From assembly GCA_030150405.1 (NCBI GenBank), contig JASLFU010000033.1, positions 28,718-92,717 of the forward strand: a stretch of DNA of 64,000 nt, read 5' to 3'. This document shows positions 44,735 through 52,029 of this stretch, in pieces (positions within the stretch are counted from its first letter, which is position 1; each line of letters starts with the position of its first letter). A program made the position numbers and the translations under genes. Under the pieces are notes generated by a model. It searched no databases and was not told the DNA's origin. It worked only from the letters and a program-made list of their open reading frames with translations. The DNA comes from Ignatzschineria sp. Lineage in GTDB: Bacteria > Pseudomonadota > Gammaproteobacteria > Cardiobacteriales > Wohlfahrtiimonadaceae.

Positions 44735-44751
44735 GTAAAGGATAATGATTA

Positions 44752-45267
44752 ATGAGTAACATAAGAGAAGAGAGTGAAAAGATAATTTTAGGGAAGATTA
44801 ACGGGTTTCACGGTGTTCGCGGTTTTGTGAAGATCTTTTCAGAGACCCGTCCTCGGGAGAGGATTTTAAAGTATTCTCGCTTTTTTCTAAAAGGACCAAA
44901 GGGTTGGCTTGAGTTAGAACTAGAATCAGGTAAGCAGCATTCCAAGCATGTTTTAATGCAGTTCAAAGGTTATAACGATCGGGATAGTGTAGAGCCTTTT
45001 TTAGGGTGTGAGCTTGCGATTTTGCGGGAAGATCTTCCAGAGCTTGAGGAGGGGGTCTATTGGCTCGATCTTATGGGGCTAACTGTAATCAATCTAGAGG
45101 GGCAGACTCTCGGAAAGATTGAGGATATCTTTGAAACAGGTGCAAATGATGTACTGGTAGTTAAAGGTGAGCATGGCGAGATTCTTATTCCTTATTCTGT
45201 GGAATATATTGTGGATGAGATCAATCTTACCGAAGGCTTTATGCGTGTTGATTGGGAGTTGGAGTAG
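44752..45267 (+). CDS. rimM: 16S rRNA processing protein RimM
   Basis: RimM helps 30S maturation, binding S19 at the 3' domain of 16S rRNA. The 171 residues have the N-terminal RimM beta-barrel start ILGKINGFHGVRGFVKIFSET and the C-terminal PRC-barrel with GVYWLDLMGLTVINLEGQTLGKIEDIFETGANDVLVVKG. AAGGA lies upstream. Its stop overlaps the trmD start by one base (TAGTG), so trmD is translationally coupled. Confidence 0.97.
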   Translation: MSNIREESEKIILGKINGFHGVRGFVKIFSETRPRERILKYSRFFLKGPKGWLELELESGKQHSKHVLMQFKGYNDRDSVEPFLGCELAILREDLPELEEGVYWLDLMGLTVINLEGQTLGKIEDIFETGANDVLVVKGEHGEILIPYSVEYIVDEINLTEGFMRVDWELE

Positions 45268-45959
45268 TGCTCACCATTGATGTTATTGCTTTAATCCCGG
45301 ATATTGTACGTCCTATTATTGAAGATGGGGTTGTGAGTCGGGCCCATAGAGAGGGATTATTTGAATTAAAATTTTGGAATCCTCGGGATTTTACTTCAGA
45401 CACACATCATACTGTAGATGCACGCCCCTTTGGGGGAGGGCCCGGAATGGTGATGATGTATGAGCCTTTAAAAAAGGTGTTTGATGCTATTGAGTCTGAG
45501 CGGCAAAGCCGAGGCTTTAGAATCTATATGTCACCCCAAGGTAAATTGTTGCAACAACAGGATCTGCGTGAATTCTCAACTTTAGATCATATCGTGATTT
45601 TATGTGGTCGATATGAGGGGGTAGATCAGCGGATTATTGATACCGAGATTGACCTTGAGCTATCAATCGGGGATTATGTTCTTTCAGGGGGAGAGCTTGC
45701 AGCGGCAGTTGTGATTGATGGAATTGTGCGTTTAATTCCTAACGCTCTGTCGAACGAAGCCTCTCATCAGAATGATTCATTTAGTGAGGAGGGGATATTT
45801 GATCATCCTCACTACACTCGCCCACGGGAGATTAATGGCCTAAAAGTGCCAGATGTTCTCTTTTCGGGAGATCATAAAGCCATTGAGAAATGGCGGCGAA
45901 ATGAGGCGCTAAAAAATACTCAAAAAAGAGCCAGTAAGAGCTTAAATGTCGAAGAATAA
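45267..45959 (+). CDS. trmD: tRNA (guanine-N1)-methyltransferase
   Basis: TrmD methylates G37 of tRNAs reading CUN, CCN and CGG codons, preventing frameshifting. The start is GTG 45267 (MLTIDVIALIPDIVRPI), overlapping the rimM stop; the apparent TTG at 45252 lies inside rimM. The 230-residue SPOUT enzyme has the trefoil-knot motifs IILCGRYEGVDQRI and SIGDYVLSGGELAA, and the substrate loop DARPFGGGPGMVMMYEPL. The gene normally next, rplS, is missing; csrA follows after about 120 bases with its own promoter. Confidence 0.97.
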   Translation: MLTIDVIALIPDIVRPIIEDGVVSRAHREGLFELKFWNPRDFTSDTHHTVDARPFGGGPGMVMMYEPLKKVFDAIESERQSRGFRIYMSPQGKLLQQQDLREFSTLDHIVILCGRYEGVDQRIIDTEIDLELSIGDYVLSGGELAAAVVIDGIVRLIPNALSNEASHQNDSFSEEGIFDHPHYTRPREINGLKVPDVLFSGDHKAIEKWRRNEALKNTQKRASKSLNVEE

Positions 45960-45995
45960 TGGCAGGATTATAGCTCTAATATATTGATTTTATTA

Positions 45996-46024
45996 TTGAC
46001 TTATAGCTTGAATCTACTTACTAT
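45996..46024 (+). promoter_or_regulatory. sigma70 promoter for csrA
   Basis: TTGACT at 45996-46001 and TACTAT at 46019-46024 are separated by exactly 17 bases. The predicted start gives a leader of about 50 bases that ends in the GGGGGA ribosome site just before the csrA ATG. Confidence 0.7.
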
Positions 46025-46080
46025 AGAGCTCGTTTGTCGTGTTCTTCAATATATAAAGTGTACGATTTATAGGGGGAAAT

Positions 46081-46284
46081 ATGCTGATTCTAACTCGAAA
46101 AGTTGGTGAGAAACTGATCATTAATGACGATATTGTCGTAACAATATTGGAATTTAAAGGCAATCAGGTCCGTGTAGGCATTGACGCACCAAAAGAAGTC
46201 ACGATCTATCGCGAAGAGATCTACGATAGAATTCTTGGCGAAGAAGCGAACGGCATAAATAGTATTGCTGAACTAGATGAATAA
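46081..46284 (+). CDS. csrA: carbon storage regulator CsrA
   Basis: CsrA is an RNA-binding dimer that controls translation and stability of mRNAs by binding GGA motifs, often over ribosome sites. The 67 residues begin MLILTRKVGEKLIINDDIVVTILEFKGNQVRVGI and contain the RNA-binding APKEVTIYREEIY. The tail SIAELDE is slightly longer and more acidic than E. coli CsrA (61). The ATG is preceded by AGGGGGAAAT; a GGA here is a plausible autoregulatory CsrA site. It has its own promoter and terminator. Confidence 0.97.
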   Translation: MLILTRKVGEKLIINDDIVVTILEFKGNQVRVGIDAPKEVTIYREEIYDRILGEEANGINSIAELDE

Positions 46285-46285
46285 A

Positions 46286-46326
46286 AAAACCAATAGTTCT
46301 CCTTACGGGGACTATTGGTTTTTTCT
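46286..46326. terminator. bidirectional terminator between csrA and glnA
   Basis: AAAACCAATAGT and ACTATTGGTTTT pair perfectly over 12 bp around a 13-base loop, with A-runs upstream and T-runs downstream, serving the convergent csrA and glnA transcripts. Confidence 0.9.
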
Positions 46327-46370
46327 TGTCTAGGTTTTTTTGACTGTTTTATGCAGGGCTCTATTCTTCT

Positions 46371-47783
46371 TTACAGGGAGTAATAGAGCTCAAATTCCAC
46401 AGGATGGGGGACTTCATTAATCTTGCGAATTTCCCCATGTTTTGTCGCGATGTAGGCGTCGATAATATCATCGGTAAATACGCCCCCTTTGCATAAGAAT
46501 CCTCGATTATCATCTAAAGCGATAAGAGCTTCTTCTAAAGAGCCACAAACCTTAGGGATTGAGAGCAGTTCTTCGCTCTGAAGATCATAAAGATTTTTAT
46601 CGAGCGCAGGACCGGGGGCGATCTTATTTTCAATTCCATCAAGCCCCGCCATTAATAGCGCTGAAAATGCGAGATAAGGATTTGCGGTAGAATCTGGGAA
46701 TCGAGCCTCTACTCTTCGTGCTTTAGGGTCAGAAATAAAGGGAATTCGGATGGAAGCGGTTCGATTTTTTGCTGAATAAGCTAAAAGTACCGGAGCTTCA
46801 TAATGGGGAATAAGGCGCTTATAGCTATTAGTTGAGGCATTGGTGAATGCATTTAATGCCCGAGCATGCTTGATAATTCCGCCAATAAAATAGAGTGCCG
46901 TGGTAGAGAGCCCGCTATATTGATCACCTGAGAAGAGATTCTCTCCCCCTTTAAAGAGAGACATATGCACATGCATCCCCGAGCCACTCTCTCCAAAATA
47001 GGGTTTGGGCATAAAGGTTGCGCTCTTTCCAAATTGCTGGGCGCTATTCTTTACAATATATTTTAAGCGTTGCACTTCGTCTGCTTTTTTAAGCAGTGAA
47101 TTAAAGGCTACGCCAATTTCTGATTGACCAGCAGAAGCCACCTCTTGGTGATGAATCTCCACTTCAATCCCACATTTTTCTAAGTTAGCAGAGATCTCAC
47201 TGCGAAGATCCTGTAGCTTATCTACGGGGGGAAGGGGAGTATAGCCACCCTGTTTTTGGGCAAAATGGCCTAAGCTTTTCTCGCTTCTATCACTCTCCCA
47301 ATAGGAGCTATGAGATTCTAAACGATACCCTACATGATGAGGGTTATTGCTATAGTGAACATTATCGAAGAGAAAGAACTCATTTTCTGGCCCAAAATAG
47401 GCGGTGTCAGCAATTTTTGAGCTCGCTAAAAAGCTTTCAGCTCGTCTTGCTAACGAGCGAGGATCCCGATGGTAGAAATCCATCGTATCGGGCTCTAAAA
47501 TGTCGCAGTTTAAGACCAGTGTAGGGTGAGCTAAAAAAGGATCGATAAAGGCAGAGTCAGCATCGGGAAGGAGGAGCATGTCGGAGTTTTCCGTTAATTT
47601 CCATCCTTTAAAGCTTGAGCCATCGAAGAGTCTACCCTCTGTAAAGAGTTTTTCGCTTACCTGTCGCGCGGGGATTGTAAAGTGGTGTTCTTGACCCACA
47701 ATGTCTGTAAAACGTAAATCTACAAACATAATCTCATTTTTCTCAATCATCTTGAGAATAGAACCAACATTATGCGCAGGCAT
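46371..47783 (-). CDS. glnA: glutamine synthetase, type I
   Basis: GlnA makes glutamine from glutamate, ammonia and ATP. The 470 residues are typical for dodecameric GS-I. MPAHNVGSILKMIEKNEIMFVDLRFTDIVG is the N-terminus; SGMHVHMSLFKGGENLFSG and NASTNSYKRLIPHYEAPVLLAYSAKNRTASIRIP are active-site segments. The adenylylation site is present as Tyr in LDKNLYDLQSEE, so it belongs to the GlnE-regulated subgroup (GS-I beta). glnL/glnG are not adjacent. A short intergenic region (47784-47953) separates it from the methyltransferase on the same strand. Confidence 0.97.
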   Translation of the reverse strand: MPAHNVGSILKMIEKNEIMFVDLRFTDIVGQEHHFTIPARQVSEKLFTEGRLFDGSSFKGWKLTENSDMLLLPDADSAFIDPFLAHPTLVLNCDILEPDTMDFYHRDPRSLARRAESFLASSKIADTAYFGPENEFFLFDNVHYSNNPHHVGYRLESHSSYWESDRSEKSLGHFAQKQGGYTPLPPVDKLQDLRSEISANLEKCGIEVEIHHQEVASAGQSEIGVAFNSLLKKADEVQRLKYIVKNSAQQFGKSATFMPKPYFGESGSGMHVHMSLFKGGENLFSGDQYSGLSTTALYFIGGIIKHARALNAFTNASTNSYKRLIPHYEAPVLLAYSAKNRTASIRIPFISDPKARRVEARFPDSTANPYLAFSALLMAGLDGIENKIAPGPALDKNLYDLQSEELLSIPKVCGSLEEALIALDDNRGFLCKGGVFTDDIIDAYIATKHGEIRKINEVPHPVEFELYYSL

Positions 47784-47953
47784 GCATACTCCTTAAATCA
47801 AACATTTTTTAGCATATTAACCGAATCATTCTACACTAGAAAAAATGTAAAATCTTATCAAAAGGGCAATAAAGATCCGCCCTTTCAAAAGAGGGGTAAA
47901 TTTGTGAGGAAGCGCGTTTTTTAAATAATTTTTTATACGATTGCTCATTAACC

Positions 47954-48556
47954 TTATTTGCGGAAAATCCCCTGGATAACGTGGCATCGCCCTGTATGTT
48001 TATCTCCTTCGTGTCGTACTGCTTCGCCATAATAGAAATGGAGGGGGAAGAGGGCTTTAAGCTGCGATAAAATGAGCTCCGGGGAGTAGAGTAAGCTGAT
48101 ATCTCCCGGCCCACCGGTACGATACTCTAACTGTTTTTCAGAGTAGACCTCAAAGAGAAAGAGTCCGCCAGGCTTTAAGGAGCGATAGATATTTTCAAAA
48201 AATGTGGGCTGTAAATTTTCAGGTACATGGCCAAATACTAAGATCGCTCCATCAAAGCTCTCGGGGGTAACTTTTTCTTCAGTTAAATCGATCTCTACTG
48301 TTTCGATTTTATGGGCAACTTTAAATTTCTCCCCAAGCTTACGAGTTTTTTCCAGACCTACGACAGATTGATCAAACGCCGTAACATAATGCTCTTTTGC
48401 TAAAAAAGCCGCATTCCGCCCTTCGCCTTCAGCAAATGCTGCAATTTTTGAGCCTTTAGGGAAGAGATGGTGATGCTCTTTAATAAACGCATTGGGCGTT
48501 TCACCATAGACATAGTGCTTTGCTGAAAATTGCTTATCCCACATTTTTTTAGACAT
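47954..48556 (-). CDS. class I SAM-dependent methyltransferase
   Basis: A 200-residue protein with a Rossmann-type SAM motif (IAAFAEGEGRNAAFLA; the glycine loop is E-G-E-G-R-N) and the later FDGAILVFGHVPENLQ and SLKPGGLFLFEVYSEKQL segments. The opening MSKKMWDKQFSAKHYVYGETPNAFI resembles the TehB/TPMT-like small-molecule methyltransferases. The substrate is unknown. The ATG is followed upstream on the same strand by GGAGAAGT. It is close to glnA (about 170 bases), perhaps in one transcript, with no obvious functional link. Confidence 0.82.
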   Translation of the reverse strand: MSKKMWDKQFSAKHYVYGETPNAFIKEHHHLFPKGSKIAAFAEGEGRNAAFLAKEHYVTAFDQSVVGLEKTRKLGEKFKVAHKIETVEIDLTEEKVTPESFDGAILVFGHVPENLQPTFFENIYRSLKPGGLFLFEVYSEKQLEYRTGGPGDISLLYSPELILSQLKALFPLHFYYGEAVRHEGDKHTGRCHVIQGIFRK

Positions 48557-48960
48557 AACTTCTCCTCTATATTGAATGATTGATGGATGATTTTACGGCT
48601 TTTAGAGCTAAAGCTTACTACTTTAGCAGGCGGGTTATTCGCATAAAAAGAGTGCTTTAGTGGAAGCCCCCTCTGTTTAGCTTGCTGTAGATCCCTTTTT
48701 CTTTATGAAAAGAGTAGAAAGCTCATCGCAAGTTCCCCTCTTTTTTTGGTATCCTAATGAGCTAGAGAGCGTAGCATATTCCTGCGCTTCTTTTTTATTG
48801 GGCTCAGTTTAATCAGGCGTACCCATTTTAGCTTAGATAAAGAGCCCCTTTAAATTGATTTTAGAAATAACTTAAAAGTTCAAAGGGCAAGAAGCGCTCT
48901 TTAAAGAGTATTTTTAAAGTTATTGAAAAGCCATTGAGAACGGGACTTAATATTCAAATA
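48557..48960. other. divergent intergenic region, methyltransferase/xthA
   Basis: About 400 bases without a gene I can support. Possible structures are AGCG/CGCT near 48769-48789 followed by TTCTTTTTT, and GGGCTC (48800-48805) with GAGCCC (48842-48847) around a 36-base loop. AT-rich promoter-like stretches occur near 48745, but I could not fix a promoter. Confidence 0.5.
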
Positions 48961-49734
48961 ATGAAAATTACCACTTGGAATGTAAATTCAATTAATGTAC
49001 GCCTTCCACAGTTAGAGGAGTGGCTCAAGAGGGATCAGCCCGCGGTTGTAGGTCTGCAAGAGATTAAATGCGAAACTGATAAATTCCCTTTAGACGCGAT
49101 AGAGGCCCTTGGCTACCATGCTGTTGCTCATGGGCAGCCTACATATAATGGTGTTGCGTTGATTAGTCGCTCTGAAATTGAAGAGGTGATTTACGACATC
49201 CCAGGCTTTGAAGATGAGGAAAAGCGAGTGATTGCCGGGACGATTGAGGGTATTCGGGTGATCAATGCGTATGTTCCAAATGGACAAGATCCAGAGTCAG
49301 ATAAGTATCTCTATAAATTGCGCTGGTTAGAAGCCTTTACACAATATGTTAAAGAGACGCTTGAGCAGTATGAGGAGCTGATTGTTATTGGGGATTATAA
49401 TATCGCACCGACGGATGATGATGTGCATAATCCTGTCTCTTGGCGAGGGAAAATTCTCTGTACAGAAAAGGAGCGAGAGGCCTTTGATAAGCTCTTAGAA
49501 TTAGGTCTATTAGATGGATTGAGAATGCACGCACAACCTGCGGGGCTCTTTACCTGGTGGGATTATCGCCAGCAAGGTTTTGAGAAAAATCATGGTATTC
49601 GGATTGATCATCTATTATTATCAAAGAAGTTAAGCCGTCGATTAGTCTCGACAAAAGTACATCTTGATGTGCGAGCAAACGAGCGTCCCTCAGATCATGC
49701 GCCCGTTAGCGTGATATTAAAAGAGCGAGTTTAG
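48961..49734 (+). CDS. xthA: exodeoxyribonuclease III
   Basis: ExoIII is an AP endonuclease and 3'-5' exonuclease in base-excision repair. Start ATG 48961 (MKITTWNVNSINVRLPQLEEWL) is the usual N-terminus; upstream codons to 48934 are extra. The 257 residues contain the metal-binding Glu in VGLQEIKCET, the Asp/Asn motif VIGDYNIAPTDDDVHN and the catalytic Asp-His in RPSDHAPVSVIL. The ribosome site is weak. dapA follows after about 25 bases and may be co-transcribed. MutM at 32183 acts in the same repair pathway. Confidence 0.96.
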   Translation: MKITTWNVNSINVRLPQLEEWLKRDQPAVVGLQEIKCETDKFPLDAIEALGYHAVAHGQPTYNGVALISRSEIEEVIYDIPGFEDEEKRVIAGTIEGIRVINAYVPNGQDPESDKYLYKLRWLEAFTQYVKETLEQYEELIVIGDYNIAPTDDDVHNPVSWRGKILCTEKEREAFDKLLELGLLDGLRMHAQPAGLFTWWDYRQQGFEKNHGIRIDHLLLSKKLSRRLVSTKVHLDVRANERPSDHAPVSVILKERV

Positions 49735-49758
49735 GCATTCTAAATGAAGGAGAGAACT

Positions 49759-50631
49759 ATGTTTAGTGGCAGTATTGTAGCGATTGTAACCCCCATGTTT
49801 CCCGATGGTCGTATCGATTATGACACGCTTGGAAAGCTCGTTGAATTTCATGTGGAGAATAAAACCGATGCCATTGTTGCTGTAGGTACTACAGGCGAAG
49901 CTTCAACGATTAATTTTGATGAGCATCGTGATGTGATCAAAAAGATGGTGGAGTTTGCTGGAGGGCGAGTGCCAATTATTGCCGGTACCGGAGGTAATTC
50001 TACAGAAGAGGCAATTCGCTTAACTCACTGGGCGGCAGAAGATGGTGCTCAGGCTTGTCTACTCGTTGCGCCTTACTATAATCGCCCGCCACAAGAGGGG
50101 CTCTATCAGCACTTTAAATTAATTGCCGAGACAGTGGATATTCCACAGATTCTCTATAACGTTCCCGGGCGTACAGCCTCCGACATTTTGCCAGAAACGG
50201 TTGAGCGTTTAGCGGAGATCCCCAATATTGTTGGAATTAAAGAGGCGAGTACTTTAGAGCGTGTAGAGCAATTAGTTCGCCGAGTAGGGGACAAGATCGC
50301 TATTCTTACCGGGGAAGATGGGATTGCCGCTGAATGTGTTCTTCAAGGAGCGAAAGGGGTGATTTCGGTTACCGCTAACATTGCGCCTTTAGAGATGCAT
50401 AATATGATGCAAGCTGCGCTTAAAGGGGATCGAGAAGAGGCGATGGCCATTAATGAAAAGATTAAAGAGCTGCATCATGTGCTCTTTTTAGAGGCTAATC
50501 CGATCCCGGTGAAATGGGCGTTACAAGAGATGGGTAAGATCAATGCCGGTATCCGCCTTCCTTTAGTTCCGTTAGATAAGCAGTATCATCTTACGGTGCG
50601 AGAAGCGTTAAAAGGGGCGGGTCTCCTCTAA
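49759..50631 (+). CDS. dapA: 4-hydroxy-tetrahydrodipicolinate synthase
   Basis: DapA condenses pyruvate with aspartate semialdehyde, the first step of the diaminopimelate/lysine branch that supplies peptidoglycan. Start ATG 49759 (MFSGSIVAIVTPMFPDG) is supported by AAGGAGAG; ATG 49744 overlaps this site. The 290 residues show VGTTGEASTI, the catalytic Tyr in YNVPGRTASD, and the Schiff-base Lys in VGIKEAST. bamC follows, the conserved dapA-bamC order, here with a structured 56-base element in the gap. Confidence 0.97.
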   Translation: MFSGSIVAIVTPMFPDGRIDYDTLGKLVEFHVENKTDAIVAVGTTGEASTINFDEHRDVIKKMVEFAGGRVPIIAGTGGNSTEEAIRLTHWAAEDGAQACLLVAPYYNRPPQEGLYQHFKLIAETVDIPQILYNVPGRTASDILPETVERLAEIPNIVGIKEASTLERVEQLVRRVGDKIAILTGEDGIAAECVLQGAKGVISVTANIAPLEMHNMMQAALKGDREEAMAINEKIKELHHVLFLEANPIPVKWALQEMGKINAGIRLPLVPLDKQYHLTVREALKGAGLL

Positions 50632-50666
50632 TTAATAGGGATAAAATAATAGCGATAAATTAAAGT

Positions 50667-50722
50667 TGCGCCAGAAAAGGGTGCTGATTTTCTAAAGATC
50701 AGAAGCTTTATTGTCTGGCGCA
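50667..50722 (+). other. two-tier stem-loop between dapA and bamC
   Basis: TGCGCCAGA (50667-50675) pairs perfectly with TCTGGCGCA (50714-50722). Inside it CTGAT (50684-50688) pairs with ATCAG (50698-50702). No T-tract follows, so it is not an ordinary terminator. It may be an mRNA processing or stability element between the two genes. Confidence 0.65.
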
Positions 50723-50811
50723 CTTACAAAAACTTCAAAGAGCGATTAAAATTGAGCTCTTGGTATTCTAACGATAGGCGTTAATAGAGTGCCTAAATAA
50801 GGTAAATTTAA

Positions 50812-50840
50812 TTGTAGTAGTGGAATCAAAGGGCTACTAT
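50812..50840 (+). promoter_or_regulatory. candidate promoter for bamC
   Basis: TTGTAG (50812-50817) and TACTAT (50835-50840) have a 17-base spacer, about 45 bases before the bamC ATG at 50884. Confidence 0.55.
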
Positions 50841-50883
50841 AAGGGAATTATTTAGCAAGTATTTATTAGTGAAAGGCTAATCA

Positions 50884-51906
50884 ATGTATAAAAACAAATT
50901 GACATATGCGGTAGTGCTGTCTGGTTTAATCATTAGTGCGTGTTCCACACAGCACATTCCAGCTCGTGACAGTTTGCAATATTTGCAATCTAGCCGTGCA
51001 AATCCATTAGAATACCCGCCGGATCTGGTTAAGCAGACAGCTACGGATCGCCGAGCGACAAATGTATTAAGTGAATATCGTCGGCAGACGGCTCGTGCTG
51101 CAACTTCCAATGTTTTACCGACAGATAGCATTACTCGTATGGAATCGAGTGGTGATCGCCGCTGGGTCAATACTGGGCACTCGCCCGATTTTGTTTGGAC
51201 TCGTGTAAATCAGCTTCTACTTGAGCTAGGTTTAGAGGTGGAGTCCTCTTCTCCTGAAGCGGGTTTAATTGAGACGAAGTGGGCAGAGAATCGTGCAGAT
51301 GTTCCCGATGGTTTTATCCGTCGTATGCTTAAAACGGCCTTTAAGAATGTCTTCTCTGCGCCTACTCGAGATAAATTTAAGATTCGTTTAGAGCGTGATG
51401 GCCAGCGCACTTTAGTCTATGTAACGCATTATGGAATGCAGGATCATACAAGCGGGAATGATGATCAATATCACCGCTGGGTAGATCGTCCGAGCGATCC
51501 TGAGTTAGAAGCGGAGTTTGTAGCCCGTTTAGTAGCAAAACTTGGTGGCGATGGTGGCCATGTGTCAGGAGCTGCCGGGGGATTACCTGTGGTAGAGCGC
51601 CAGGGCACTAGCTTAATTGTCAATCGTAACGAGCGGGATCTCTTTATCCAAGTGGGGAATATCCTCGATGACGGTGCGGTCTTTAACGTTCTTGAGCAAT
51701 TTAGTGCCGATAATCGTTATCGTGTTGGTCGTGTAACGAAGAAGCGCCGTTTCCTCTTTGGTAAGAGTTATGATCGAGAAGGGGAGCTCTATAATGTTCA
51801 GGTAACTTCATTAGGCGGCGGAGAGAGCCGTATTGATGTAACGCCTGTAACTACAGGTCAATACCTCGAAGAGCTCTTTGGTCGTTTACAGACACAAATT
51901 CGTTAA
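50884..51906 (+). CDS. bamC: outer-membrane assembly lipoprotein BamC
   Basis: BamC is an accessory lipoprotein of the BAM outer-membrane protein assembly complex. The 340-residue precursor has a signal peptide ending in a lipobox (LIISAC, Cys20) for Lgt and Lnt. An unstructured N-terminal stretch with LEYPPDLVKQ resembles the BamD-binding lasso of E. coli BamC, followed by two helix-grip domains (VWTRVNQLLLELGLEVESSSPEAGLIETKWAE and the C-terminal repeat). Length is near E. coli (344). It follows dapA as in E. coli (dapA-nlpB). Confidence 0.94.
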   Translation: MYKNKLTYAVVLSGLIISACSTQHIPARDSLQYLQSSRANPLEYPPDLVKQTATDRRATNVLSEYRRQTARAATSNVLPTDSITRMESSGDRRWVNTGHSPDFVWTRVNQLLLELGLEVESSSPEAGLIETKWAENRADVPDGFIRRMLKTAFKNVFSAPTRDKFKIRLERDGQRTLVYVTHYGMQDHTSGNDDQYHRWVDRPSDPELEAEFVARLVAKLGGDGGHVSGAAGGLPVVERQGTSLIVNRNERDLFIQVGNILDDGAVFNVLEQFSADNRYRVGRVTKKRRFLFGKSYDREGELYNVQVTSLGGGESRIDVTPVTTGQYLEELFGRLQTQIR

Positions 51907-51940
51907 GAGCTGTGAAGAGCAGCGCTCAACCATAGAACTA

Positions 51941-51974
51941 AACGCCTGGCTAATCCCGGGCGTTTCTTATTTCT
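51941..51974 (+). terminator. terminator after bamC
   Basis: AACGCCTGG pairs with CCGGGCGTT (one G-T) around a 6-base loop, followed by TCTTATTTCT. The T-tract is interrupted, so termination may be partial. Confidence 0.6.
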
Positions 51975-52029
51975 AGGGAGAGAAAAGGCTACAATAGAGT
52001 AGCCGTATGAGATGAGAGAAAGGAGAGAG

